DNA of 64,000 nucleotides, taken from positions 1 through 64,000 of the forward strand of contig CAKZPD010000004.1 of the NCBI GenBank assembly GCA_937138475.1, in the 5' to 3' direction. Within the stretch, counting starts at the first letter, position 1; each line of letters starts with the position of its first letter. Positions 1-9,347 of the stretch are shown here, piece by piece. Below the pieces are notes generated by a model. It saw only the letters and a program-made list of their open reading frames with translations, did no database searches and had not been told where the DNA came from. The DNA comes from an uncultured Sulfitobacter sp. (GTDB lineage: Bacteria > Pseudomonadota > Alphaproteobacteria > Rhodobacterales > Rhodobacteraceae). The position numbers and the translations under genes are program-made.

Positions 1-879
<879 letters not shown>

Positions 880-900
880 TCCGGCCCTGTACCCGGCCTG

Positions 901-923
901 GCGCCCGGCCGGTGGCCGGGCGC
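901..923. terminator. Perfect GC hairpin downstream of eno
   Basis: A perfect 10-bp inverted repeat (GCGCCCGGCC and its complement) separated by GGT starts 21 nt after the eno stop. There is no T-run behind it on either strand, so it is terminator-like or an mRNA 3'-end stabiliser rather than a classical intrinsic terminator. It lies in the 223-bp convergent gap between eno and anmK; I see nothing else in that gap. Confidence 0.5.
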
Positions 924-1102
924 AAGCGCGGCCCAACAAGGCGGCCCGGCCAATGCCGCGCCTGTGTCACCTGCGGTTTTCGGGCCGCCCGGCGGGCGTT
1001 GCACCGGGCTGCGCCGTTGCGGGCGCGCCCCTTTTGCCGGCGTGCTTTTGTCCCGGCGTGCTTTGGCCTTTGCCGCCGCACAAACAGCCCCCCAGCGCCC
1101 GC

Positions 1103-2215
1103 CTAGGGCCAATCCAGCCGGCCACCGCACAGCGGCCGGGGCACCCGCGTTGTCGCCGGGCAAGACAGCGGTAGGCCGCGCGCCGCCCTCACAGCCAGAA
1201 ACGCAAAGGCCTGGGCCTCGAGCATATCGCCATCCAGGCCAACGGATTCAATCGCCGCGACCTGGCAGGGCAACTGCGCCGCAAGCCCTGCCATCAGCGC
1301 CCCGTTCAACCGCCCGCCGCCTGTCACCAACACCTGCGCTGGCGGCGCCGGACAATGGGCCAGCCCGCGCCGCACGCTGGCCACCGCCATGGCGGTCAGT
1401 GTCGCCGCCGCATCGGCGGTTTCCAAATCGAACACCCGTGCAGAAACATCCGCAAAATCGTTTCGGTCCAAGGACTTGGGCGGCGGCTTTGCAAAGAAGG
1501 GCGCGGCCAGGAAATCATCCACAAGCGCCCCGTCAACCCGCCCCGAGGCCGCCAGAACGCCGCCCCGGTCAAACGCCCCCAGCCCGCGCGCCTGCATCAG
1601 ATCATTGATCGGCGCATTGGCTGGCCCGGTGTCAAATGCCAATACCGCCTGCGCCGGATCGACGATCGCTGGATCGACATAGGTCAAATTGCCCACCCCG
1701 CCCAGATTAAGAAACACCAGCGGCGCCGTCGCCCCGATATATCGCGCGCAGGCGTGATGGAAAAACGGCGCCAAGGGCGCGCCTTCGCCGCCGGCAGCCA
1801 CGTCGTTGCTGCGAAAATCCCAGACCACCGGCAGGCCCAGCGCCCGCGCCAACGCCGCCCCATCGCCAATCTGCAAACTGCCGCGTCCGCGCGGTTCATG
1901 GGCCAGGGTTTGGCCGTGAAACCCGAGCAGATCAATCGGCGCGTCCGCCCCGCCCTGAAACCCGCCAAGCGCATGAACATGGGCCTGTTGCACCACCTGC
2001 GCCGCCGCCTGCACCGCCGGGCCATGCCATTGCCCCAAAGCCGCAGCCAAGATCGCCCGTTGATCCGCGCTGTAGGGGTGATAGGCGCTGGGGCCAAAAC
2101 CGCTGATCGTGATCCCGTCGGTCAGAACCACCGCCGCATCCACCCCGTCAAGCGAGGTGCCGCTCATGGCGCCCAACGCCCGCAGCGGCCCCGATTTCGC
2201 CAAGCTTTGGCCCAT
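1103..2215 (-). CDS. anmK: Anhydro-N-acetylmuramic acid kinase
   Basis: AnmK phosphorylates and opens the anhydro ring of anhMurNAc released by cell-wall turnover, giving MurNAc-6-phosphate for peptidoglycan recycling. The protein has 370 residues, normal for the family. The ATP-binding signature [12 protein letters not shown] is at residues 15-26, followed by the family stretches [28 protein letters not shown] and [13 protein letters not shown] place the start at the ATG at 2215, which has AAAGGAA a few bases upstream; the frame is open for 22 more codons, but that would consume the gap shared with tyrS. It is divergent from tyrS. NagZ, which works in the same recycling route, is encoded at 15646-16659. 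Confidence 0.95.
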   Translation of the reverse strand: MGQSLAKSGPLRALGAMSGTSLDGVDAAVVLTDGITISGFGPSAYHPYSADQRAILAAALGQWHGPAVQAAAQVVQQAHVHALGGFQGGADAPIDLLGFHGQTLAHEPRGRGSLQIGDGAALARALGLPVVWDFRSNDVAAGGEGAPLAPFFHHACARYIGATAPLVFLNLGGVGNLTYVDPAIVDPAQAVLAFDTGPANAPINDLMQARGLGAFDRGGVLAASGRVDGALVDDFLAAPFFAKPPPKSLDRNDFADVSARVFDLETADAAATLTAMAVASVRRGLAHCPAPPAQVLVTGGGRLNGALMAGLAAQLPCQVAAIESVGLDGDMLEAQAFAFLAVRAARGLPLSCPATTRVPRPLCGGRLDWP

Positions 2216-2279
2216 GGTCTTTTCCTTTGCCGTGACACCGCCTATAGATGCCGTGCAATTCAACCCAAGAGCAAGAGCC

Positions 2280-3530
2280 ATGACCTATCATCCTAAATCT
2301 GACTTCATCGCTGTGATGATGGAACGCGGCTTTTTGGCCGATTGCACCGATTACCAAGGGCTGGACGAGGCGCTGCTCAAGGGGGTGCATCCGGGCTATA
2401 TCGGCTTTGATGCCACCGCCAAATCGCTGCATGTGGGATCGCTGATCCAGATCATGATGCTGCGGTGGTTGCAAAAGACCGGCCACAAACCGATCACCCT
2501 GATGGGCGGCGGCACCACCAAAGTGGGCGATCCCAGCTTTCGCGCCGATGAACGCCCCCTACTGGGGCCCGAACAGATCGACGCCAATATCGCCGGGATC
2601 AAACAGGTGTTCAGCGCCTATCTGACCTATGGCGATGGACCCGGCGACGCCCTGATGATCAACAACGCCGAATGGCTGGACGGGTTGAATTACCTTGAGT
2701 TCCTGCGCGACATCGGCCGGCATTTTTCGATCAATCGGATGCTGTCGTTTGAATCGGTCAAATCGCGGCTGGACCGGGAACAAAGCCTGTCGTTCCTTGA
2801 ATTCAACTATATGATTTTGCAGGCCTATGACTTTATGGAACTGCACCGGCGCTATGGCTGTATCTTGCAAATGGGCGGGTCGGATCAATGGGGCAATATC
2901 GTCAATGGTATCGACCTGACGCGCCGGGTGATCGACGGCGAGGTTTATGGCCTGACATCGCCCCTGCTGACCACGTCGGACGGCAAGAAAATGGGCAAAT
3001 CGCTGTCGGGCGCGATCTGGCTGAATGCCGATATGCTGTCGCCCTATGCGTTCTGGCAATTCTGGCGCAACACCACCGATGCCGATGTGGGCCGGTTCCT
3101 GAAGCTTTATACCGAATTGCCCGTCGATGAATGTGAACGCCTGGGCGCGCTGGCCGGATCCGAGATCAACCTGGCCAAGATACGTCTGGCCAATGAGGTG
3201 ACGGCGCTGCTGCATGGGGCCCAAGCCGCGCAGGCCGCCGAAACCACCGCCCGCGAGGTGTTCGAAAAGGGCGGTGTCGGCGATGATCTGCCCACCCTGA
3301 CGCTGAGCGCCAGTGAGCTGGGCGATGGGATCTCTGTTGTGCAGTTGATCGTCCGCGCCGGGCTGGCCGGATCCGGCAAGGAAGCCAAGCGGCTGATTTC
3401 CGAAAGCGGCGCGCGGCTGGATGATGCGCCGTTGACCGATGCCGGGCTGATGATTGACGCAGCCGCCTTGTCCAGCCCCATCAAGCTGAGCGCCGGCAAA
3501 AAGCGCCATGCGCTGGTGGTTCTTGGCTAG
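2280..3530 (+). CDS. tyrS: Tyrosyl-tRNA synthetase
   Basis: TyrRS charges tRNA-Tyr with tyrosine in the cytosol. The protein is 416 residues, the usual size of the bacterial TyrRS type with a C-terminal S4 RNA-binding domain. The class I ATP-binding signature appears as HVGS at residues 51-54 and the second signature as KMGKS at 237-241 (the DGKKMGKS context). The C-terminal 65 residues, with [18 protein letters not shown], form the S4 fold. The ATG at 2280 is chosen because the conserved N-terminus begins there; an upstream in-frame extension of 57 codons runs antisense through the anmK start and is not credible. The 64-bp divergent gap to anmK should carry both promoters. Confidence 0.97.
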   Translation: MTYHPKSDFIAVMMERGFLADCTDYQGLDEALLKGVHPGYIGFDATAKSLHVGSLIQIMMLRWLQKTGHKPITLMGGGTTKVGDPSFRADERPLLGPEQIDANIAGIKQVFSAYLTYGDGPGDALMINNAEWLDGLNYLEFLRDIGRHFSINRMLSFESVKSRLDREQSLSFLEFNYMILQAYDFMELHRRYGCILQMGGSDQWGNIVNGIDLTRRVIDGEVYGLTSPLLTTSDGKKMGKSLSGAIWLNADMLSPYAFWQFWRNTTDADVGRFLKLYTELPVDECERLGALAGSEINLAKIRLANEVTALLHGAQAAQAAETTAREVFEKGGVGDDLPTLTLSASELGDGISVVQLIVRAGLAGSGKEAKRLISESGARLDDAPLTDAGLMIDAAALSSPIKLSAGKKRHALVVLG

Positions 3531-3570
3531 CGCCAGATCGCGCTGGCCGCGCCTGAGGCCGGGGGCGGGT

Positions 3571-3603
3571 GCCTCCGGCGGGGATATTTAAGAACAAAAG
3601 AAG
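3571..3603 (+). repeat. Intergenic 33-bp repeat, copy 1 (forward)
   Basis: First of 13 copies in this window of an element whose forward form begins GCCTCCGGCGGGGATATTT and continues with AAGAACAAAAGAAG. This copy is intact and lies 40 nt after the tyrS stop and 10 nt past the end of the small minus-strand ORF at 3614-3724. Confidence 0.9.
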
Positions 3604-3613
3604 GCCGGGCGGC

Positions 3614-3724
3614 TTAAAGCGCGCAAAGCACGGCGAGGAAGCCGGCGCAAAGGGCCGTGGCCAGCAAAATGCCCAGCGCGACGCTGGGGCGCGGTGGGGG
3701 ATAGGGATACGAACGGCGTGGCAT
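3614..3724 (-). CDS. Possible 36-residue single-span membrane protein
   Basis: A short open frame on the minus strand encodes 36 residues: a basic, Pro/Tyr-rich start (MPRRSYPYPPPRP) followed by about 20 hydrophobic residues (VALGILLATALCAGFLAVL), then a TAA stop. This has the shape of a small single-span inner-membrane protein with an N-in signal. No good Shine-Dalgarno is visible upstream (AACGGGCAC before the ATG), which is the main weakness. It sits in the 239-bp gap between tyrS and the GNAT gene, and a repeat element follows its stop by 10 nt, the same placement seen after several real genes here. I do not recognise a family. Confidence 0.4.
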   Translation of the reverse strand: MPRRSYPYPPPRPSVALGILLATALCAGFLAVLCAL

Positions 3725-3769
3725 GTGCCCGTTAATAGAACCTTGAGGTTTACAAAGCCCTAATCAGGC

Positions 3770-4654
3770 ATGGGCGCGCCGGATTTGCAAGATCATCACA
3801 GTTTACAGCAGGATCCGGGATTTGAGCGGGCCTTGCAGTTGTGCGGCCAGACCCCTGTGCGGTTGCGCGGAGGGGCCTTGTTGCTGTGCCGCCGGTTTGT
3901 CTGGGGGCGCGCGGCCTTGCTGTCGCGGGTGGACATCACGCCGGGGCGTCTTGCCGATCTTTTGGCGCAGATGATCGCTTGCGGTCTGGGGCGCACGCCG
4001 GTGATCATTTCCCCCGAGGGGCGGATCGGGCTTGGGTTCTGCGGTGCATTGCCGTTGATGACGCCAGCCTTTACCGCGCAGATGGCCTTGCCGCTGACAC
4101 CTGCGCGCCTGCACCCCAAGTGGCGCAATCAGCTGCGCCGGGCCGAGGGCCACAGCACCGCCGTTCAGCACAGCCCCTTGCCCGCCACCCCGGACCATCC
4201 GCTGATCCGCGCCGAGGCGGCCCAGCGCCGCGCCCGCGGTTATGGCAATTGGCCGCTGCCGCTGACCATCGCCTTTGCCCGCTGTGCGCCGCAGCAAACC
4301 CATCTGTTCACCGCCGTGTCGCAGGGGCAGCCTGTTGCCTATATGCTGTTCTTGCAGCATGGCGCGACGGCCAGCTATCACATCGGGTATACCAGCGACC
4401 GCGGGCGCCGGCTGTGCGCCCATAACCTGCTGCTGTGGAACGCGGCCCAAGACCTGGCACAGCGCGGGGTGCGGCGGCTTGATCTTGGCCTGCTGGACAG
4501 CCGCAATGCCCCCGGCCTGGTGCGCTTCAAACTGCGCAGCGGTGCCCAGCCGCAGCAATTGGGCGGCACCTGGTTGCTTTGGCCCGCGCTCAGCCATCGT
4601 TTGCTTGGCTGGCAAGGTTTCAGTGGACATCCCGGCCCGCCTGCTGGTAACTGA
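3770..4654 (+). CDS. GNAT-fold N-acetyltransferase family protein (substrate unknown)
   Basis: A 294-residue protein resembling the FemAB/BioF2-type GNAT proteins common in Rhodobacterales. The recognisable part is the C-terminal half: WRNQLRRAE, the acyl-donor-side strand PVAYMLFLQHGATASYHIGY, then TSDRGRRLCAHNLLLWNAA and LDLGLLDSRNAPGLVRFKLR, which fit the acetyl-CoA binding loop and following helix. No signal peptide or membrane span is visible. The substrate cannot be told from sequence. It follows tyrS after 239 bp and precedes an SDR gene by 45 bp in the same direction. The start at 3770 has only a weak ribosome site, so the exact N-terminus is uncertain. Confidence 0.7.
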   Translation: MGAPDLQDHHSLQQDPGFERALQLCGQTPVRLRGGALLLCRRFVWGRAALLSRVDITPGRLADLLAQMIACGLGRTPVIISPEGRIGLGFCGALPLMTPAFTAQMALPLTPARLHPKWRNQLRRAEGHSTAVQHSPLPATPDHPLIRAEAAQRRARGYGNWPLPLTIAFARCAPQQTHLFTAVSQGQPVAYMLFLQHGATASYHIGYTSDRGRRLCAHNLLLWNAAQDLAQRGVRRLDLGLLDSRNAPGLVRFKLRSGAQPQQLGGTWLLWPALSHRLLGWQGFSGHPGPPAGN

Positions 4655-4699
4655 ACACACGTTCAAATGATCCGACATCACCCAGGGGGGCACACGGCC

Positions 4700-5455
4700 A
4701 TGGACCTTTCCACATCATCCGTAATCATCACCGGCGGCGCATCCGGCCTGGGCGAGGCCTCGGCCCGCCATTTCGCCAGCATGGGCGCACAGGTCACGAT
4801 CCTTGACCGCGATGCCGCGCGCGGCCCCCAGGTGGCCGAGGAAATCGGCGGATATTTCATCGAAACCGACGTCGCAGACGATGCCTCGGCCCAGCGCGCC
4901 ATCGCCTACGCGTGCGAGAAAATGGGCCGCATCACCGCCGCCCTTAATTGCGCCGGCATCGCCTATGCGATCAAAACCGTCGGCCGGGATGGCGCCCACC
5001 CTCTGGACGCCTATCGCCGCACCCTGGATGTCAACCTTGTCGGCACCTTCAACATCGCGCGCCTTGCCGCCCAGGCCATGGCGCAAAACGCCCCCGATGC
5101 CGATGGCGCCCGCGGGGTCATCATCAACACCGCCTCAATCGCCGCCTATGACGGGCAAAAGGGCCAAGCCGCCTACAGCGCATCCAAAGGCGGTGTCGTC
5201 GGCATGTGCCTGCCCATGGCGCGCGATCTGGCGCAATCGGGCATCCGGGTCATGACCATCGCACCGGGCCTCTTTTTGACCCCCATGCTTGCCGGTTTGC
5301 CCGACGACGCCCGCGCCCAACTGGCCGCCGATGTCCCCTGCCCGGCCCGGCTTGGCGATCCGGCCGAATACGCCCGCCTTGCGGCCTTCATTGTCACCGC
5401 AGGCTATCTGAACGGCGAAACCATCCGCATCGACGGCGCCCTCAGAATGCGCTAG
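4700..5455 (+). CDS. SDR dehydrogenase, 3-hydroxyacyl-CoA dehydrogenase type 2-like
   Basis: A classical short-chain dehydrogenase of 251 residues. The nucleotide-binding TGGASGLG is at residues 11-18, NCAG (the NNAG position) at 83-86, and the catalytic Ser146, Tyr159 and Lys163 are present in INTASIAAYDGQKGQAAYSASK. The sequence around PGLFLTPMLAGLP and the overall length resemble HSD10-type 3-hydroxy-2-methylbutyryl-CoA/3-hydroxyacyl-CoA dehydrogenases, which would put it in isoleucine or fatty acid breakdown; that substrate call is inference. The ATG at 4700 is preceded by an AGGGGGG ribosome site about 9 nt away; an in-frame ATG at 4667 is less likely. Confidence 0.85.
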   Translation: MDLSTSSVIITGGASGLGEASARHFASMGAQVTILDRDAARGPQVAEEIGGYFIETDVADDASAQRAIAYACEKMGRITAALNCAGIAYAIKTVGRDGAHPLDAYRRTLDVNLVGTFNIARLAAQAMAQNAPDADGARGVIINTASIAAYDGQKGQAAYSASKGGVVGMCLPMARDLAQSGIRVMTIAPGLFLTPMLAGLPDDARAQLAADVPCPARLGDPAEYARLAAFIVTAGYLNGETIRIDGALRMR

Positions 5456-5471
5456 GGGCGGCGCCCGCCCG

Positions 5472-5505
5472 CTTCTTTTGTTCGGTAAATATCCCCGCCG
5501 GAGGC
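5472..5505 (-). repeat. Intergenic 33-bp repeat, copy 2 (reverse)
   Basis: Reverse copy (CTTCTTTTGTTC then GGTAAATATCCCCGCCGGAGGC), one base longer than consensus. It starts 16 nt after the SDR stop and lies 33 nt beyond the uup stop, in a convergent gap. Confidence 0.9.
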
Positions 5506-5538
5506 ACCCGCCCCCGGCCCAGGGCGCTGCGGCCTGGA

Positions 5539-7350
5539 TCAGGCCTCGGCCTTTTCCTCAAGGCGCAACCACTCTTCTTCGCTGGCCTCCAGCCGGGCCT
5601 GCCGCTCCATCAACGCCTCGGTCGCTTTTTGAAATTTGACCGGATTTTCGGTAAACAGCGCCGGATCGCTCATCAGCTCTTGCAGCTTGGCGATCTCGGC
5701 CTCCAGGCGGGCAATCTCGGCGGGCAAGGCCTCCAGACGGTGCTTTTCGGTAAAGCTTAAACCGCTTTTGGCGGCAGTCTTGGCCGGGGTTGGCGCCGGC
5801 AGCTTCTTGCCGGTGGGCACAGGCCCTGCAACCGCCCCCTGATCGGTGCGCTGCGCCATATAATCGGACCAGCCCCCGGCATAAACCACCGCACGGCCAT
5901 CGCCCTCCATGGCAATCGTGGTGGCGGCCACCCGGTCCAGAAAATCCCGATCGTGGCTGACCAAAATCACCGTGCCGTCATAGCTGCCCAACAAATCCTG
6001 AAGCAGATCCAGCGTTTCCACATCCAGATCGTTCGTCGGCTCGTCCAGGACCAAAAGGTTGCTCTCACGGGCCATCAGCTTGGCCAGCAACAGCCGGGCG
6101 CGCTCTCCGCCCGACAGGGATCGCACCGGCGCACGCGCCTGCGCCTCGTCAAACAAAAATTCCTTAAGATAGCCGACAACATGTTTGGGCGCACCGCGCA
6201 CCATCACCTGATCGGCCTTGCCCGACACCCGCATTTCGGGATCGCCGGTCAAACTGTCCCACAGGCTCTGATCGGGGTCCAGCTGTGCGCGGGCCTGATC
6301 AAACAACGCCAAAGCCAGATTGGTGCCAATCCGCACATCACCGCTGTCGGGCGCCAAGGCGCCGATCATCATATTCAACAAGGTGGTCTTGCCCACCCCA
6401 TTGGGCCCCACCAAGGCGATGCGATCCCCGCGCTGCACAGTCAGGGAAAACGGCTTCAAGATCACCTTGTCGCCAAAAGCCTTGGCAACCTTGTCCAGCT
6501 CGATGACCTTGCGGCCCGATTTCGGCCCCGCCTCAAGCGCCATCGCCGCGGTGCCCTGCCGGGCAATCTGCGAGGCCCGCTGCGCCCGCAGCTCCTGCAA
6601 GGCACGCACCCGCCCCTGATTGCGCTTGCGCCGGGCGCTGATTCCCTCGACCGCCCAGCGCGCCTCGGCCTTGATCTTGCGGTTCAGCTTGTGGCGCTGC
6701 ATGTCCTCTTCGTCCCACACCTGATCGCGCCAGCTTTCAAAATGCTCAAAGCCCCGCTCCTGGCGCCGCACCGCCCCGCGATCCACCCACAGGGTCGCAC
6801 GGGTCAAGGCCCGCAAAAACGCCCGGTCATGGCTGATAATGACAAAGCCTTGCCGCGATTGCCGCAGCTCATCCTCAAGCCAGGCAATCGCTTCGATATC
6901 CAAATGGTTCGTCGGCTCATCCAGCAACATCAGATCGGGGGCCCCGGCCATCAGCCGTGCCAAAGCCGCGCGCCGCCGTTCGCCGCCGCTGGCGGTCGTG
7001 ACCGCGCGGGCCGGGTCAAACTTCAACCCCTCGCCGGCGCGCTCCACCTTATAAAGCTCGGATGCGTCCAGCCCCTGCATGGCAAAATCGCCCAGGGTGG
7101 CAAAACCGCCCAGATCGGGGTCTTGCTCCATATAACCAACCGACACCCCCGGCCCCGGCGTGACCAGCCCGCTGTCGGGTTCAACCAGCCCGGCCATAAC
7201 CTTCATCAAGGTGGATTTCCCAGAGCCATTGCGCCCAACCAGCGCCACCCGGTCGCCCGGATGCGCCACAAGATCCAGGTTTTCAAAAACCGGATCGCCA
7301 CCAAAGGTCAGGGATATGTTGCTAAGCTGCAAAAGCGGAAGTCGTGCCAT
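5539..7350 (-). CDS. uup: ABC-F family ATPase, Uup type
   Basis: A soluble 603-residue protein with two ABC nucleotide-binding domains and no membrane domain, as in the ABC-F family that acts on ribosomes. The first domain has GRNGSGKST near residue 39, signature SGGERRRAAL and Walker B LMLLDEPTNHLD; the second has GPNGVGKTT, LSGGERARLL and LLVLDEPTNDLD. Between them is the charged linker (KIKAEARWAVEGISARRKRNQ) and at the end a Glu/Lys-rich coiled coil from about residue 530, which is the Uup-type C-terminal extension implicated in nucleic-acid binding. In E. coli Uup affects precise transposon excision and ribosome function; the role here is inferred from family. It converges with the SDR gene. 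Confidence 0.93.
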   Translation of the reverse strand: MARLPLLQLSNISLTFGGDPVFENLDLVAHPGDRVALVGRNGSGKSTLMKVMAGLVEPDSGLVTPGPGVSVGYMEQDPDLGGFATLGDFAMQGLDASELYKVERAGEGLKFDPARAVTTASGGERRRAALARLMAGAPDLMLLDEPTNHLDIEAIAWLEDELRQSRQGFVIISHDRAFLRALTRATLWVDRGAVRRQERGFEHFESWRDQVWDEEDMQRHKLNRKIKAEARWAVEGISARRKRNQGRVRALQELRAQRASQIARQGTAAMALEAGPKSGRKVIELDKVAKAFGDKVILKPFSLTVQRGDRIALVGPNGVGKTTLLNMMIGALAPDSGDVRIGTNLALALFDQARAQLDPDQSLWDSLTGDPEMRVSGKADQVMVRGAPKHVVGYLKEFLFDEAQARAPVRSLSGGERARLLLAKLMARESNLLVLDEPTNDLDVETLDLLQDLLGSYDGTVILVSHDRDFLDRVAATTIAMEGDGRAVVYAGGWSDYMAQRTDQGAVAGPVPTGKKLPAPTPAKTAAKSGLSFTEKHRLEALPAEIARLEAEIAKLQELMSDPALFTENPVKFQKATEALMERQARLEASEEEWLRLEEKAEA

Positions 7351-7413
7351 CCTTGCCAGCTATGCCGCCCAGCGCGCCGCGTCAATGGCCCAAGTCGATG
7401 GCCCAAGCGCGTC

Positions 7414-7477
7414 CTGTATGATCCATACCCCCTTGGTGGATGATTTATCATCTGCCAAGGGGCGCAAAATCATACAG
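7414..7477. repeat. 64-bp imperfect palindrome between uup and the bamE-like gene
   Basis: A centred inverted repeat. CTGTATGAT (7414-7422) pairs with ATCATACAG (7469-7477), CCCCTTGG (7429-7436) with CCAAGGGG (7455-7462) and GATGAT (7439-7444) with ATCATC (7447-7452), all sharing the same axis at 7445/7446. Twenty-three Watson-Crick and two G-T pairs are possible across 31 positions, with one 6x6 internal mismatch. A partial second copy of the core (ATGATTTATCATC then CCA) follows at 7484-7500. It occupies most of the 180-bp gap and could be a bidirectional terminator, an operator or a degenerate mobile element; see findings. Confidence 0.75.
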
Positions 7478-7530
7478 CAATGAATGATTTATCATCCACC
7501 AAAAGGGCCCAAGCCGCCCCGAAAAAATCC

Positions 7531-8013
7531 TCAGCTGCCAAATGCCCCCGGATTGAACCGCCCGACATTGCCCAAAAGCTGGCGCAAGAAGGTCTTGTTC
7601 TCAACCCCCGAGCTGGTGACCCGCCGCGACAAGGGCACCACCTGCCCATCCTGCAGGCCAAAGGTCTCGATGTTGCGCACCGTGTCATCCGCCGCGAAAC
7701 TGATCGCCACGACCTCGCGTTCGCTGACCTGCGGCGCAAACAACCCGACCGAACGCACCCGCGACCGCACATAGTAAACGGCACCATCGCTCACCACACC
7801 CGCCGCCAACGCCGAGCCAAGCACCTCTTGCACCGTGGCGCGCGTGTCCACCCCAATGGTAATTTGCTCTATATCCTCGGGCGCGGGCACATAGCCATGG
7901 TTGGCGTATTGCGCCGAACACGCCCCAAGCCCCAGGCACAACACCCCCAAGGCCAGCGCCCGCCGCGCCACACGCCCCATTCGGCGGGGCCGCATCTGAT
8001 CGGTGGTCTGCAT
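7531..8013 (-). CDS. bamE: BamE-like (SmpA/OmlA) outer membrane lipoprotein
   Basis: A 160-residue lipoprotein precursor. Basic residues (RPRRMGRVARR) precede a hydrophobic stretch and the lipobox LGLGAC, with Cys32 as the lipidated residue. The mature part contains the SmpA/OmlA pattern: HGYVPAPEDIEQITIGVDTRATVQEVLGSAL followed by a strand-rich segment (AVYYVRSRVRSVGLFAPQVSEREVVAISF). BamE is an accessory part of the BAM complex that inserts beta-barrel proteins into the outer membrane. The start at 8013 has GAGGG upstream. It is divergent from the DUF177 gene with 89 bp between the starts. The family call is good; the precise BamE role is inferred. Confidence 0.82.
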   Translation of the reverse strand: MQTTDQMRPRRMGRVARRALALGVLCLGLGACSAQYANHGYVPAPEDIEQITIGVDTRATVQEVLGSALAAGVVSDGAVYYVRSRVRSVGLFAPQVSEREVVAISFAADDTVRNIETFGLQDGQVVPLSRRVTSSGVENKTFLRQLLGNVGRFNPGAFGS

Positions 8014-8102
8014 TTTATCTGCCCTCTTGCCCTTCGCCGCTGTGGCTTTTATCCCGCTTACACCAAGGAGCCGCTTCGGTTCAAGAAACGAAAGTCACCG
8101 CC

Positions 8103-8657
8103 ATGTCACGCACGCCCCCCTCTCCGACGGCCCTGCGGGTGTCCGAACTGCCGCAAAACACACCCACAGACTTTGCCCTGCGCCCCGCCGCTTCGCAGCT
8201 CAAGGAAATCGCAAAAGACCTGGAACTGCTGGGCCTGCGCAAACTGTCCTTTGCAGGCGACCTGCGCGCCGATGGCAAAAGCGACTGGAAATTGCAGGCA
8301 AAACTGGGCGCCACGGTGATCCAGCCCTGCGCCGTCACCCTAGAGCCGGTCACCACCCGCATCGACACAGCCATTGAACGCTATTTCAAAAGCGACCTGC
8401 ATGACATCGACGCCCCCGAATCCGAAATGCCCGAAGATGACACCATCGAACCGCTCACCCCGTGGATCGACCCCTTCGCCATCATGATCGAAGCCCTGGT
8501 CCTGGCCTTACCGCTTTACCCACGCAGCCCCGGCGCCGCCCTGGGCCAAGCTGTCTTCACCGCGCCCGGCCTCGCCCCGATGCGCGACGAAGACGCCCGC
8601 CCCTTTGCCGGCCTCGCGGACCTCAAAACCCGCCTCAAGCCCACAGACCCAGAATAA
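8103..8657 (+). CDS. DUF177 (YceD-type) protein
   Basis: A 184-residue acidic cytosolic protein of the DUF177/YceD family, which is nearly always encoded just before rpmF in proteobacteria. Recognisable parts are the Cys in VIQPCAVTLEPV, which follows the typical pattern of the domain, the acidic middle, and the conserved PLYPRSP segment close to the C-terminus. The family has been linked to rRNA and ribosome production, but the exact function is unsettled. Here rpmF lies 439 bp downstream, farther than usual, with two repeat elements between them. Confidence 0.85.
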   Translation: MSRTPPSPTALRVSELPQNTPTDFALRPAASQLKEIAKDLELLGLRKLSFAGDLRADGKSDWKLQAKLGATVIQPCAVTLEPVTTRIDTAIERYFKSDLHDIDAPESEMPEDDTIEPLTPWIDPFAIMIEALVLALPLYPRSPGAALGQAVFTAPGLAPMRDEDARPFAGLADLKTRLKPTDPE

Positions 8658-8679
8658 CCGGGGCGCGCGCCGTCGCCCG

Positions 8680-8712
8680 TTTCTTTTGTTCTTAAATATC
8701 CCCGCCGGAGGC
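8680..8712 (-). repeat. Intergenic 33-bp repeat, copy 3 (reverse)
   Basis: Intact reverse copy 22 nt after the DUF177 stop. Together with copy 4 it brackets 111 bp of non-coding sequence. Confidence 0.9.
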
Positions 8713-8823
8713 TCCCGCCGCGGGCCTCAGCCTCCGTCGGTGTATTTCCGGGCACGCCGTCTGCGTCCCCGGCTGCAACGCCGCGCAATACCTGACAGGC
8801 CGCGTGCGCGGCACAGTGCGGGA

Positions 8824-8855
8824 GCCTCCGGCGGGGATATTTGGAAACAAAAGAA
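8824..8855 (+). repeat. Intergenic 33-bp repeat, copy 4 (forward)
   Basis: Forward copy with the A-rich part altered to TTTGGAAACAAAAGAA. It faces away from copy 3. The rest of the 439-bp gap 8658-9096 holds the likely rpmF promoter and no credible gene. Confidence 0.85.
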
Positions 8856-8970
8856 CGCCAAGTTGGGGCGGCCTTGACCCAAGCGCCTGTCTGCCCTGCG
8901 CGTCATTTGCGAAAAATCGCTTGCGCCTCGTGCTATTCGCAGTATTTTGCGCCGCTTATCGCAATTAGGG

Positions 8971-8998
8971 TTGGACATGGTGCGGGCCAAGGCATAAA
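8971..8998 (+). promoter_or_regulatory. Candidate promoter for rpmF-plsX-fabH
   Basis: TTGGAC at 8971-8976 and CATAAA at 8993-8998 with a 16-bp spacer give a plausible sigma-70 type promoter about 100 bp before rpmF. This is pattern matching only. Confidence 0.3.
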
Positions 8999-9096
8999 CG
9001 CACGTCACGCCCGAACGGGAAACGATCCGAAACATGGCTTGGTGCTGATGCAAAACGCGTTGCGCCCGGCCCCGAACCGACGAAAAGGCCCAAGAC

Positions 9097-9303
9097 ATGG
9101 CTGTTCAACAGAATAAAGTTTCCAAATCGCGCCGCAACAACCGTCGCGCGCATGATTCGCTGGTTGCCGCGAATCCGAATGAATGTGCCAACTGCGGTGA
9201 GCTGAAGCGCCCGCATCACATTTGTGCTGCATGTGGTCATTATGACGACAAGGAAGTCGTTGCGCTGACAACAGAAGTTGATCTGGAAGACGACGCGGCC
9301 TAA
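9097..9303 (+). CDS. rpmF: 50S ribosomal protein L32
   Basis: A 68-residue basic protein of the large ribosomal subunit. It begins with [20 protein letters not shown], the family's characteristic N-terminus, and contains two CxxC pairs ([18 protein letters not shown]) that form the zinc ribbon in L32 proteins that retain the metal site. It is followed after 44 nt by plsX, a pairing conserved across bacteria that links ribosome and lipid synthesis. Identification is secure. Confidence 0.98.
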   Translation: MAVQQNKVSKSRRNNRRAHDSLVAANPNECANCGELKRPHHICAACGHYDDKEVVALTTEVDLEDDAA

Positions 9304-9347
9304 ACCTTTCCCATTCAGGGGCAAGGCTTAGGAGGGGCAGTCGCTTT

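Noticed and set aside
3569-3763. 64-codon plus-strand frame between tyrS and the GNAT gene
   Set aside because: It begins inside the repeat element and has a composition unlike protein; the opposite strand frame is better.
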